Assembly: GCA_932294295.1 (NCBI GenBank)
Contig: OW028574.1
Span: 54,496,797-54,560,796 of the forward strand
Direction of reading: 5' to 3'
From: Alitta virens
Taxonomy: Eukaryota; Annelida; Polychaeta; Phyllodocida; Nereididae
Length of the DNA stretch: 64,000 bases
Below the pieces are notes generated by a model. The model did no database searches, was not told the origin of the DNA, and worked only from the letters and a program-made list of their open reading frames with translations. Below are positions 11,701 to 20,344 of the stretch, one piece after another (position 1 is the stretch's first letter; the number at the start of each line of letters is the position of its first letter). The position numbers and the translations under genes are program-made.

Positions 11701-14700
11701 TGAAAAGTTTTGATTTCAGTTACCAAGAACTTGTGAGGCAGCTCCAACCAGCTTGAAAGCCAAGCCATCTTCATAAACATGGAATACGAGAAAATGCTCA
11801 TCTTCATCCAAGCCAGCTATTTTCCTGTTGAAGTTAAAAGAACAACGATTTAATGAATGAATGAATAAATTGATTGAATGAATGAATGAATGAATAAATG
11901 AAAAGAGAATCATACTCACATTATCTGAATCCAAGCATCTTCGCCAAACTTAGTAGTCACCAAAGAGCGGATGATAACATGAATCTGGCCATACTGAAGA
12001 AAGAATAAAAAAGAATATTTTGTAAAGTACACCCAATTCTTCTGCTACCTTTGGAAATTGGTCACATCAATCCAAGATTCCCAGTACTTCTTGAAAACAG
12101 AAAACAATAAATTTTCCATGAAGTTTTCCGGAGAAAACTGCAAAAATTTCCACGATGTTTCCCTGAGAAACTGCAAAAATTTCCACGAGGTTTCCCTGAG
12201 AAACTGCAAAAATTTCCGTAATGTTTCACTGAGAAGTTCAAGTAGGCTGTTGTTGAAGTTAACTAAGATGTTATGATTCATTGAGGGATGAATCTCCCGG
12301 TGGGCCAAAAGCAAATGGAATAAAATACAGAAAAAAACAATCTTCAAATTCAAAAAACCCGCTAGACTTGTAGTACATTAAGTATTTTATAAAAAATCTA
12401 TCGACTACGGAAAATTCCAGTATGATATGTGCTCCCCAGATAGCATTCCAAATGCTTTCAGCAATGTCGGCACGACGTCTGCCATGTTGATTCGATGTTG
12501 TACCAACAGTGGCCTATATAGAAACGATGCTGGGCCGATTTGGAATGCTATCTTGGACACGTCGAGGTGGGGACACACTTTCCGGGTAGCTGGATTGGTT
12601 TGAATGGACCAGACTCTGCTACCAAATATTTCTAAGCCCCTTCTGTCAGTCATTCGACCACAATGTAAAGTACAAAAATATGCGTCAAAATTGATAAGAA
12701 ATATTTGGTGGTTCATTTCCAGACTCCCTGAGGTTTCTCAGTATTTTTTTGTTTGCCAAATTCAGTTTTCCTGCCCAAACAACCCCTGTTCCAGGTATAA
12801 AAACCACCTTTCGTAGCTACAGCTCTCTTTATAAATGAACGATGAAGCCATGTGGTATTTAGCAACATTGTTCGCATTATATGAACAAGACTACATGCAT
12901 TTTGCGTCTTAGAAGTTAGAATGAGCCTTAATAGTATTCTAGAGATGAATTTCATGTTTGTATTAGCTTTAATGCTAGTGCCCTAGTATTTGGCCATACA
13001 TAACATGGATTTTGAACCAAAGGCACTTTTGTTAATAGCCTACAGAAAGAACTCAGGTAATGTGGGTAAAAAGCCTCAACAGATTGTAAAATACCAGAGC
13101 CACCCTTTATATTAAGCTATTACCATCAGGTAGGATATTCCAATCCATAAGCCGTATCTTTACTCTTTTGTACCTATTTCCGTACGTGCTTTGGATGAGA
13201 GTGTTGTAATTCTTTAATCTACGCACCTGTCTGTGAAGGTGTTCTTGTACGTAAGTCTCACGCTTGAAGTGATTAATTGCATTTTGTATCTTGCATCTAA
13301 CCATCAGTGTCCAAAGATTTTAAGCTAGCTTATGCAATAGCTAAGTTTTATCGTACTACTGACGGACCAGTGACAAAAAAATTATCCCACAATAGTCTTT
13401 TCACTGAACAGCCCTGAATTCAGCAGGACATAAGTCTTTCCTCTCCTCTTCTTACTCATTTTGCTTTTCAGACACAGTAGGTAATACCTAACTGATTCAA
13501 TAAATATAATTTTCTCAGAAAAATAACAAACATCAACTAAATGATAAAGTGTCAAATACACATTAAAATGCACTAAAATACTTCTGCTAGGATGCACTTT
13601 GCTTCAGCCAATCACAGCCAAGGGTGGGAACTGTTTCAGCCAATAGAATTGCAGTATTGGGTTTTCGCCACCTGGTGGAAATACAGAGAATCTTCCGTGA
13701 AAATCCACTATTGCGCAAAGACTTATTTGATAGCATCAAAAGAAACTGATCACTTATTTTGAATAATTATTATAACTGATCCGTATTTGAAGGTTTTTGT
13801 TAATTATTAACTTAAACCTACCTTACCTTTATGTTGCAATAACACACACAAACACTGATTCCCTTCTGAAATGAACCGATGTTTTTATTTTATCCTTAAA
13901 TTCATTTTTATCATCCTCATCTGATGTATTTCAACTTACAGGTAACAAACTCGTTACGTAAAAAAGCTATGGCACCCTGAACCTGAAAAGTGCTAAGATC
14001 TTAATCAAAAAGTTTCTTTCAGTGCAGTGTGATATTCTAATAATCCTATTACCTCAGAGAGAGGCATTTACTTTTAACTTTATAGTGACACCCCTCATCC
14101 ATTTTTCATCTTTAGGTTACGCTTACTCTTGTATTATTATATTTAATAACTTTCACTTGGTGGCTGGAACCGCTAAATTTATTTAATTTTTCTTCTCTTC
14201 TTTTAATGAAAATTTTTTATGTACAGTGTATTCATGTATTGTGAAATTTTATTATTTTTACATTTTAATGTGTTGATGTTGGCGACAAATATGTCATGTT
14301 TGACATAATACTGTCAATAAAATTGTATTTATATTTTTTTCATTTGCAATAACAAAATTGAGATAGAGTTGGCTAATGTTTCATCTAGCCATAAATACAG
14401 CGGCGAAATAATAATCATACTTATTATAATGGATATTGTACCAAAGTAATTATATTACTCTGCCAATATAAGTTCATTTATTTCATTTGGCTTCACAAGG
14501 AATGCATATCGGAAGATAAAAACGTTCATATACTTTTTTACCCCGTATAATTGAATGCCAGGTAATACAATAGGATTGCCTTGTTTTGCTCTGTTTCTAA
14601 ACTTCATCAAAGATCATAGAAGTTTATGTCTTATGTACTGACTTTTCATGATCATTTTTGATGATCATTGACAAACGGTGCTTTGATCAGGTCATAAAAC

Positions 14701-16185
14701 AACCAGTCATTGTCAGCGAGTAAATCCATTGAATTCGTGTAATCAATGTACTGAGTAAAATAACACCTCTTATGAAACTTTAGATCCCTATTCCCAGTGC
14801 ATTGTTGCAATGGAAACAGGGTTATGAAAATTACCCAAAGATGTAGAACATATATAGGCTGCGCAGCCGCAAACCCTCAGCGAATACCCACATAGTACAC
14901 GAGCATTATCAACATTTTTCTAGAAACCTCTGTAACGAATTGGTTAATTCCTAGACATAATACAATCTTTTGTATTATGTTCCTTTTCCCTCCAAGGCAA
15001 TCACAATATGATAGTGCTAAAAGGTTCTAAATCAATAGGGGGTGTGGTCACACAGTGCAAACTCATATAATGTGTTTGACAGCGTAAGAAACTTTTTGGG
15101 AAACTTTGATAATCATATCACATATCTGTTTAATCTATTGTTGTCACCATTCAGTACATGGAGTTGCCCTATGGTAGGCCTTTTTGGTACATATTGTTGA
15201 AAATGGCTTTAAACCTAGTCTTTTAATTGCTTATCTCATTTGTATATTTTAACACACAACTAGGTCATATAGAGTATTACTGATTGAAATTACGTTAGAG
15301 TAAGTGCATGAGTGTTAGAGTTCTGCTGCAAAAACAAAAAGTGCCAAGCTCGACAACGAAAGTGTCACACCCGCCCGCTTAATCGTCCACCTGGCCCACG
15401 GACGCACAAGTCGCACATGTATTTTTCCAAGTGATAACAATAACCCTCTTCAAACTTCATTTGCTGATGGTTAAAAAAATTGCAATTTTCATCCATGATA
15501 CTCATGGATTTATAAAATAGAATGCAATCATCTTTTGAACTTTTTGAATCGAATGTAGTACTGATGGTTGGTGCCATTAACTTCCATATTTTGGTAATAT
15601 GTAATATTCCCATGTCTAATGTATCACTGCTTCTAGGTCTGACGCTTAGTCAGCTTATATGACCATCTGCCAGAGGCAGACGCAATGATATGATGGTAAG
15701 GCTTGTATACTTCAAGTTGGATGTATTATATTTCCTGATCTGAAATATCAGTTCCTGCTGAGCAAGCTTTATCTAAGAAATGGCTACAGCCAGCAATCAT
15801 GAAAGTCTCTGCCAGATTCAGCCTTTCCGAAATGTTATAGATAGCAAATAAAGATAGCGCGGCTTACACAGCAAACCCTCAGTGAACAAATAGAAACAGT
15901 TACAGATAAGAATATTCGTCAACTTTCCAAGCCAAATATAGGTACATTCACTTGGAATCTTATCTTAGTTTTGGTGTAATATTAGGATAAATCCATATCA
16001 CTGGCTTAGAAGCGTAATTATAAAAAAATTTAAACTTGGATAAATATATTTTACAACTTAAATTGATTCCTTGGAAGTGAAGTATTACTCCTGCCCATCA
16101 GACGGACATTAGTTATAACAACACCACATCAACAATTAAATTTTGTTTACTGAGAGTAAAAAAACAACAACAGCCCACTCACCAT
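958..16185 (-). CDS. Soluble guanylate cyclase beta subunit (beta2-like), 5' seven exons, runs off left edge
   Basis: This is the NO-sensing heme subunit of cytosolic guanylate cyclase, which makes cGMP as a heterodimer with an alpha subunit. Seven exons read 16185-16183, 11993-11920, 11824-11724, 11310-11127, 8646-8570, 2471-1968 and 1132-958. All inner junctions have GT/AG ends and matching codon phase, giving 372 residues. Residues 2 to about 180 form the heme-NO-binding domain: His105 in NLDSLH is the proximal heme ligand, Cys78 and Cys122 match the human beta1 positions, and Tyr134-Ser136-Arg138 form the Y-x-S-x-R motif. Ile144 occupies the distal-pocket position where a Tyr would favour O2 binding. 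Residues about 225-345 are the HNOBA/PAS region (FPYHVIFDRGLVV), and a coiled coil starts near 355. NEYFTILHPPVTFNF and LNQQRIAEIE resemble vertebrate beta2 more than beta1. The cyclase domain, roughly the last 250 or more residues, is off-window. The gene looks intact as far as seen. Confidence 0.9.
1722..1877. mobile_element. Small element bounded by a 15-bp inverted repeat
   Basis: AACGAGATTCGCCAC at 1722-1736 is the exact reverse complement of GTGGCGAATCTCGTT at 1863-1877. The 126 bp between are AT-rich. It may be a MITE. Outer target duplications are not clear. Confidence 0.45.
1968..2471 (-). CDS. Guanylate cyclase beta exon 6, end of H-NOX and HNOBA domain
   Basis: The acceptor is TTGCTCAG and the donor GTAATC. 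It encodes residues 147-314: the last H-NOX strands (GREFYGVRLETEIL), a charged linker (KKRKSS) and the HNOBA/PAS region with FCHVFPYHVIFD, NEYFTILHPPVTFNF and FINASYVIKV. The linker is shorter than in the vertebrate subunits I recall. Confidence 0.93.
2597..2706. mobile_element. Degenerate copy of the GATAGCATTCCAAAT MITE family
   Basis: Internal blocks such as GCGATGTTGATAGTACAATG and CCAATTTGGGCAGCTGTCT match the better copies at 12434, 21385 and 21661. Both ends are mutated. It lies in the guanylate cyclase intron next to exon 6. Confidence 0.5.
3490..3840. repeat. Repeat with inner TTCCCTACTTTTCCAGAC blocks
   Basis: Direct copies of TTCCCTACTTTTCCAGAC occur near 3535 and 3782, with a TTTTCCAGG variant near 3830. 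A related TCCCTCATTTCT block occurs near 22455. It looks like an old dispersed element; class unknown. Confidence 0.4.
3930..4215. repeat. TTGGCCCA-rich degenerate repeat
   Basis: Repeated TTGGCCCA, GTGTTGGCC and TTCGGC words, with CAGTGTTGGCCCAGTGTTGG near 4182. Similar wording recurs at 21905-21975. I see no coding or TIR structure. Confidence 0.35.
4925..5150 (-). mobile_element. tRNA-derived SINE, family 1
   Basis: Antisense copy: the CCAGAGGCAAACGTAATGAT tail block near 4983, CATGGGTGGGGGCTTTTGCT near 5041, and a B-box relic GGAATCGAACTTCCC near 5131. Confidence 0.75.
5640..5716. repeat. GATA tetranucleotide array
   Basis: A nearly pure run of GATA that forms the tail side of the adjoining SINE copy. 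Confidence 0.95.
5725..6050 (-). mobile_element. SINE family 1 copy with internal inverted duplication
   Basis: Antisense SINE from the GATA tail to the tRNA-like head (B-box relic GGATTGAACCCGGG near 5981, A-box relic near 6040). At its centre, 5880-5920 is repeated inverted at 5921-5961 with 39 of 41 positions complementary and no spacer. The duplicated piece is internal SINE sequence. Confidence 0.8.
6410..6745. repeat. Dispersed repeat R1, copy 1
   Basis: Begins near TTGACTCTAGGGAGCTGTAG and includes CAACCTATTCCTGGCTGTAG, CTTCTGTCTACTCCTAG and CCACTGAAAATATAACC. Copies occur inverted at 8405-8562 and direct at 37230-37490. Confidence 0.65.
6791..6935. mobile_element. 145-bp foldback element (palindromic MITE-like)
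   Basis: The outer 32-bp arms, 6791-6822 and 6904-6935, are inverted copies with two mismatches (TACATGGCC, ACGTGCGTTTTCCA). An inner pair, GCATGGTTTTT near 6848 and AAAAACCATGC near 6882, also folds back. The whole unit could form one long hairpin. Confidence 0.7.
7430..7830. repeat. Repeat rich in TTTACTGTAAA palindromes
   Basis: Short inverted words recur: CGGTATTTTACCG near 7445 and a larger imperfect palindrome at 7772-7814 (GCAACTTTAC ... GTAAAGTTGC). Related words appear near 56815-56870. No coding potential. Confidence 0.45.
8145..8310. repeat. GGCGGTGA short repeat cluster
   Basis: About five GCGGTGA-type words within 165 bp, several followed by GTTG or GTCAACC. A looser relative is near 37955-38000. 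Class unknown. Confidence 0.4.
8405..8562 (-). repeat. Dispersed repeat R1, copy 2 (inverted)
   Basis: Reverse-complement copy of the 6410-6745 element: CTAGGAATAGACAGAAGTGG, CAGCCAGGAATAGGTTG and TTTATGAAACTAACTG. Its right end lies within about 10 bp of the exon 5 donor. Confidence 0.65.
8570..8646 (-). CDS. Guanylate cyclase beta exon 5, Y-x-S-x-R heme motif
   Basis: This exon has no internal Met and is too short for a simple ORF scan. The acceptor is CATCACAG and the donor GTATGT. It reads Arg-Cys-Ile-Thr-Glu, then ILHYYSGRIGLHTIVTG. Tyr134, Ser136 and Arg138 are the conserved residues that hold the heme propionates. Phases match exon 4 (2 nt carried over) and exon 6 (1 nt). A dispersed repeat begins about 10 bp past its donor. 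Confidence 0.92.
8763..9760 (+). mobile_element. LINE 3' fragment with inverted duplication
   Basis: Encodes the C-terminal end of a non-LTR retrotransposon polyprotein: RCRTSSHSLHIRTGRLEKP, then a zinc-knuckle-like RLCIKC with EDEIH. The continuing frame, DTLHNRGKFTEIMTSKEHEL, runs through a hairpin made of two 93-bp arms (8994-9086, 9111-9203). The 3' part contains GTCAATAAAATTTTAT near 9736, a likely polyadenylation end. It is truncated at the 5' end and coding-dead. Confidence 0.75.
9568..10976. repeat. 1.4-kb direct duplication, copy A
   Basis: Matches 14144-15601 almost throughout, with small indels. It starts at TAATAACTTTCACTTGGTGG and ends at TTTTGGTAATATG. It includes LINE 3' sequence on its left. 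Both copies lie in guanylate cyclase introns, either side of exons 2-4. No gene is recognised in it; minus-strand ORFs at 10056-10256 and 10836-11033 match nothing I know. Confidence 0.85.
11127..11310 (-). CDS. Guanylate cyclase beta exon 4, carries heme ligand His105
   Basis: The acceptor is GCCAAG and the donor GTTTGT, which is weaker than the others. It encodes FGEYFIIYC (Cys78), GYDKMLRTLG and the heme-ligand segment NLDSLH (His105), then EAPSF and two bases of Arg121. These residues align without gaps to human beta1 numbering. Confidence 0.93.
11724..11824 (-). CDS. Guanylate cyclase beta exon 3 (residues 26-60)
   Basis: The acceptor is CAACAG and the donor GTAACT. It encodes LDEDEHFLVFHVYEDG and KLVGAASQVLG, matching the beta-sheet and helix of the H-NOX fold. 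It ends with one base of the Gly60 codon. Confidence 0.9.
11825..11919. repeat. 95-nt intron 2 with AATG microsatellite
   Basis: The short intron between exons 2 and 3 holds two runs of AATG units, about 11855-11900, making up much of its length. Confidence 0.7.
11920..11993 (-). CDS. Guanylate cyclase beta exon 2 (residues 2-25)
   Basis: The acceptor is TTTCTTCAG and the donor GTGAGT. It encodes Tyr-Gly-Gln-Ile through FGEDAWIQI, the N-terminal helix of the heme-NO-binding domain, and ends with two bases of codon 26. The next intron is only 95 nt and contains an AATG microsatellite. Confidence 0.85.
12137..12236. repeat. 33-bp tandem repeat, three copies
   Basis: Units start at 12137, 12170 and 12203, each opening ACTGCAAAAATTTCC and closing CTGAGAA. 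A partial fourth (ACTGAGAAGTTC) follows. It lies in intron 1 about 145 bp before exon 2. It is open in frame on both strands only because the unit length is a multiple of three. Confidence 0.85.
12434..12556. mobile_element. MITE of the CAGATAGCATTCCAAAT family
   Basis: Inverted ends CAGATAGCATTCCAAAT near 12437 and ATTTGGAATGCTATCTTGG closing at 12556. The interior has GATTCGATGTTGTACC and CAGTGGCCTATATAG, shared with the copies at 18588, 21385 and 21661. Confidence 0.75.
13388..13711. repeat. Dispersed repeat R2, copy A, with paired CCAAT boxes
   Basis: About 85-90% identical by eye to 20345-20663. It contains TCAGCCAAT twice, CCAAT at 13608 and 13640 (32 bp apart), then CGCCACCTGGTGGAAA and TTCCGTGAAAATCCACTA. 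Confidence 0.75.
14144..15601. repeat. 1.4-kb direct duplication, copy B
   Basis: Partner of 9568-10976 in the same orientation, 4.6 kb further right. It differs by substitutions, a roughly 32-bp insertion near 14345 and another near 15270. It lies in guanylate cyclase intron 1. Confidence 0.85.
15630..15715 (-). mobile_element. SINE family 1, tail fragment
   Basis: TTATATGACCATCTGCCAGA and GGCAGACGCAATGATATGAT match the tail block of other copies. The rest is missing. Confidence 0.5.
16183..16185 (-). CDS. Guanylate cyclase beta exon 1: start codon directly followed by splice donor
   Basis: The minus strand reads ACCATG then GTGAGT, so the coding part of exon 1 is the ATG alone, with a good Kozak context and a strong donor. 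Exon 2 opens in phase 0 with Tyr-Gly, as expected for the family start Met-Tyr-Gly. Using this ATG puts the heme ligand exactly at residue 105, the human beta1 number. The 5'UTR would extend upwards from 16186 with no defined end. The choice is an inference; another ATG-donor pair further upstream is possible. Confidence 0.6.
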
Positions 16186-16602
16186 GGTTATTCAGCTCAA
16201 ATGAAAAACATTTGATCTGCCAGAACACCACCACCAGAGGCGCCACTGGCTATAGGTGTAAGCCAAGGTGCTGCATTGCAACCAGGTACTAACGTATTGC
16301 CTGACAATGCCTGGCCAAAGAATTGTAGAGAAATCAAATAATTGAGGCATAAATTTTGCACCATGCTATAAAGAGGTGCCAAAAATAAACTGAACGGAAA
16401 TGACAGAAAACAAACATCATTAACTGAAATATAACCTGCCTATCGATACTAATAAATGCTATTTTATGACTTAAGAATTTGGGAAATTAAGTGGCTCGTT
16501 TTATCTGATAATTTATCACATAATTCAAAGTCGGAACCAATGTCTGCATCATCAACATAACAAGACATTTTTTAAATTATTATTACTGTGTACATACACA
16601 CA

Positions 16603-16680
16603 CAGTGGCGTAGCTATGGGGGGGGGGCTGGGGGCTCAAATGTTGTGCCCCCAGGCGCCCCCCCCCCCCTCACAATATTT
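16603..16680. mobile_element. hAT-like element end with G/C homopolymers
   Basis: CAGTGGCGTAGCTATGGGG is the type of end seen at 52319. It runs into a G tract, a short spacer and a C tract that are complementary. No matching right end was found nearby. Confidence 0.4.
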
Positions 16681-16699
16681 CAGCCTCTTAACATAGTCA

Positions 16700-18585
16700 C
16701 ATCGAAATGATCTGTTGGCCAGTTATATGTGAGAAAAACTGCTTCATCAATCTGATAAAAATAGGCACAAAAATGTCATGTCAAACACATTAAAATTATG
16801 ATTTTACCCAGCGGCCATTGAAAGACAGCCTTGGTCAATGTAACATGATCCATCTTTCTAACGATGTTCTCCCTCTTCTTATGGTCACAGATAATCAACA
16901 ATAATTATAAATTTTCAGAACGGTGTCATTATCAATCAGACAATAGGGATAAATTTGACTTTTTGCTATCATTTCTGCGCTGTTCCTTGCCTTGCATGAG
17001 AGTAGACAAAAACATGACATTCATTTTAAATCCTCTACAGGGTGCGCTCTAGCTTACTCAAATGCTTATGAAGTATTTTAAAGTTTTGCCACATTTAGTT
17101 AGAGAGTTATAAGCAATTGGTCATTGTGATATTTGTGATCTTGTAATGTAAGACAATATCAGTATCTGAATTACTGAGAGGGGACATGCTGCAGGGCTTG
17201 TTTAAAGTGACACACGTCACTGAAGTCAAATTTCTGTCTGCTTACATGGTGTTTCTACTTGCAAAAAGTTAAAAAATTAGTGATTTCCTAGTTACTACAC
17301 CTCTGAAGCCAGAAAATATAATATTTGCACAGAATCCTCCTTCAATGTTTTTTATATGTGCATAGATATATTATGATATTACATGATGAGAAGGTTGGTT
17401 CCAGTATAATTCAGCAAGGTCATGAAATTAATAAAACAGAGAAATATAATGGCATTCCAGAGTGAGATTTTGAATCTACAACTAATCTGGAAATAATCAC
17501 ACGATTTTCAGGAGGATTGGCTAGTTAATTAGACAGAAAAGACAAAAACTTGTCCAGAATCCAAAATGGCACTTTCCGCCTCAAAGGTGTCAATGCTCTA
17601 CCTTCTTATTAAAAATGAATCTATTTGCCATATTTTTGGCGGCAAAGATCAAGAAAGGTGTCTGTAACACATCTGTATGATCCGTGACATAATCTAATGC
17701 TTGTATTGCAAAAGCCAAGGTGAAAATCTCCGGAAGGTGTGATAAGAGTGCATGTGCTATATTTAGATCCATATAATCTATAATTCTTGAAGAAACAAGA
17801 AAATATAATTATAAAGATAATTCAGGACTATTATTACTTTCGTCTGTATGATTGCAGCTGCATGCGATCACTGTCAATTGAGGTAATAACAAAAAAGGTA
17901 GGCGTAGCAGCTGGTGGAAGTTATTATACCACACCCTGTATAATGCCATTAGCATCACTCTCAGTGCTTATTGAGGTTCATGCTGACCACCTTAGTAATT
18001 AGCCAGTATCAGGCTAGCAGGTAATGGAGATGGGATTCAGACCCAGTGAAAAGCATGAAAACTTCTGTCAAAGAAGGTTAAGCTTTCACTTCAAGCAAGA
18101 TTGCAAATAATCGAAGGTAATGGAGAACTATAATAGAAGCAGCTGCTATTCCATTGTAATGACTAAACCCACTGAGCCAATTTACAGCAAATTTGGTGCG
18201 CTGACGGATATCTAAAACTTAAACTGCATGATTGATCATAATTCATGAAAACTTAGTCAAATTTTATTATTGACATACATAGAATTGGCCATGATTCAAT
18301 AACAAAAGGCTGACTACTACTAATAACTTTCTAAAGCCTTTTGAAATGGGAACTAAAAGGACTGCTTTTAGCCAATGAGAATTATGGATTCACATGACAT
18401 CCTCTGGAGTTCAGTATCCAAGTCTATGAAACTAATCAACAACGACTCTGGGAGCAGATTTGGGTATAGCCAATTACTAATATTCTAGTCAAACCATTTC
18501 TAAAGCACATACCCAAATCTTTGCATTTGTTGTTAAGCGTGTAGTACAAACTACAAAGAGATGTATGTGATTCATGTAGAAGGGG
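16700..18585. other. No gene recognised
   Basis: AT-rich sequence upstream of the guanylate cyclase. Small ORFs at 16864-17052 and 17590-17772 have no family I recognise and no convincing splice sites. Promoter elements of the cyclase may lie here but none can be named. Confidence 0.4.
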
Positions 18586-18587
18586 CA

Positions 18588-18683
18588 ACCCAGATAGCAT
18601 TCCAAATCGTTTCAACATCGGCGCGATGTTGGCGATGGCAAAACAAGGTTGTACTAACAGTGGCCGACATAAACGATTCTGGG
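18588..18683. mobile_element. MITE of the CAGATAGCATTCCAAAT family, right end cut
   Basis: Left end CAGATAGCATTCCAAATCG at 18591, interior CATCGGCGCGATGTTGGC and CAGTGGCCGACATAAACG. It stops at GATTCTGGG without the usual right TIR. Confidence 0.65.
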
Positions 18684-19846
18684 TTCATAGTTAGCCAGTA
18701 AGGACTCATTAAATAATCAAAGAATATTGGCGAACTCTGGCAAGTGTCACCTGTTAGAAATACAATTCATCAATTGAGAAAAACCTCAAGATCTCAGGCC
18801 AAAACACTTTCCTGTGATATTTTTCTGTGCTTTAAAAAGACCACAGCAGACTTATACAGGTGTGCTGCTAGGTAAGACTTTTACTGTTGTCAAAGCATAT
18901 ACAATTGTATTTGTAGATATCATGACCAATTACCCGCAACCAAATAAAGCAAAACGTGTGCCCACTACCGAAATTTATATGTTAACAAACAAGAATAGTT
19001 TTTAAAAGCTATTTATCATGGTATACAGCATGGAATTAATTCAGACAGATATCCTACAAATATTACTGGCATATGATTGAATTTTCCTGAATTTTAAATA
19101 TTTTTGAACATACTCCTATTGTTATTTCATTATTCTGTCTTTTTGTTTTAATTATTCATGCACCACTGAGAAATATGATTCAGAAGTCAGTATTTGTTCA
19201 GTATATTCCCATCACCCTTCAGAGGCCAAGATCCATATAAGAGTGCAAGAGATTTTGCTGGTGTTAGTGTTACAGCAGAAGTCATAGACTTGGAAACTAA
19301 ACTCAAATGACATCTTGCTACTCCAGCACTCCCATTGGCTAAAGCAGTCTCTCCGCCAATGGGAGACTGATTCACATGATGTCCTCTAGAGTTCAGTTTT
19401 ATGAAATCTGCATTGATTTGCTGTAACAACACAGCCTAGAATCGTGCATCCTTTCCAGCTGTATTTGGCTAATAGCAGTAGTAGTAGTAAAATTTTATTT
19501 AAAGTTGTCTTAAGTCACGGTGTCACATTCAATGTACAATACAAAATATATGACCCAAGCCGAAGCTTCTGTACGACATATTAGAAACAATAATATACAG
19601 TTTGGAAAGTATAAGTGTATAATTAATCTATAAAACAAGTCTATTCTACAATATAGTATATATAATAATAATAATAGCACACATATAAAGCACTCCACTG
19701 TACAATTCAGCACCTTAGAGGAAATAAAGATTGCACAAATGATTCTTAAATATTTCAATGCACAAATTTTGACAAGATTGGTCTGTCACATCTACATTTA
19801 TAAAAAAATTATATTCGTAATAGTACATGAAGGCAATGCTTTCAAT

Positions 19847-19965
19847 CTAGTTCCTATAGGATGACAACTTGGTGTAAATAGGTCTGCAGTCAGGGTAGTA
19901 GTGCCATGAGTAAATCCCAACCATTTCCAATCCTTGAGGAAAGAGAGCGGACCACCACTGTCCCC
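19847..19965 (-). pseudogene. S1 protease pseudogene, Ser exon
   Basis: Acceptor TATCACCAG. Reads GDSGGPLSFLKD with the catalytic Ser, then a one-base shift gives LEMVGIYSWHYYPDC and IYTKLSSYRN. The TAG at 19849-19847 stands where Trp (TGG) is normal, followed in frame by Ile-Glu-Ser-Ile. Confidence 0.85.
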
Positions 19966-20109
19966 CTGGTGATAAAAGGTTTAAATAAATTTTTGAACAT
20001 TGAAAAAATTTGTAAAACTCATTTAAAAGTAAAATAAAATCTAACTTGAAAAGAATCTCTGAGATATTGGTCTTGCGACTTGTGTTATACCTTGTGACTC
20101 GTGTTATAC

Positions 20110-20268
20110 CTTGCATGCATTAGTTAATTGTAGCGTGGTCTATTCCCCCAGCACAAATGTGAGAATCCAGTAATTTAGCTTCTTTGGGATTCATCCAACT
20201 AGAACATTTCGATGGATCAACAATATGTGTTTTTGCTTCTTGCAGTTTATATGAAAACAGCGACTTTG
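20110..20268 (-). pseudogene. S1 protease pseudogene, pre-Ser exon
   Basis: Acceptor CCTTTCAG. Reads KLQEAKTHIVDPSKC then LLDSHICAGGID, followed by a TAA and Cys-Met-Gln, the expected lead into GDSGGP. The donor CAAGGTATAACAC is tandemly duplicated 19 bp downstream. Confidence 0.8.
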
Positions 20269-20344
20269 CTGAAAGGAGACAAATGCAGAACTATAGCATG
20301 CAACATTGGTTTGATGTAGGACCTTTCGTTGGCTGTTTATGATC

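Noticed and set aside
12137..12236. CRISPR-like regular spacing of short repeats
   Set aside because: Units are directly adjacent without unique spacers, and the genome is animal.
13107..13304. 65-codon basic minus-strand ORF, faintly LINE-like
   Set aside because: No diagnostic reverse transcriptase motif.
17590..17772. 60-codon minus-strand ORF, partly hydrophobic
   Set aside because: No matching family or splice context; cannot be told from chance.
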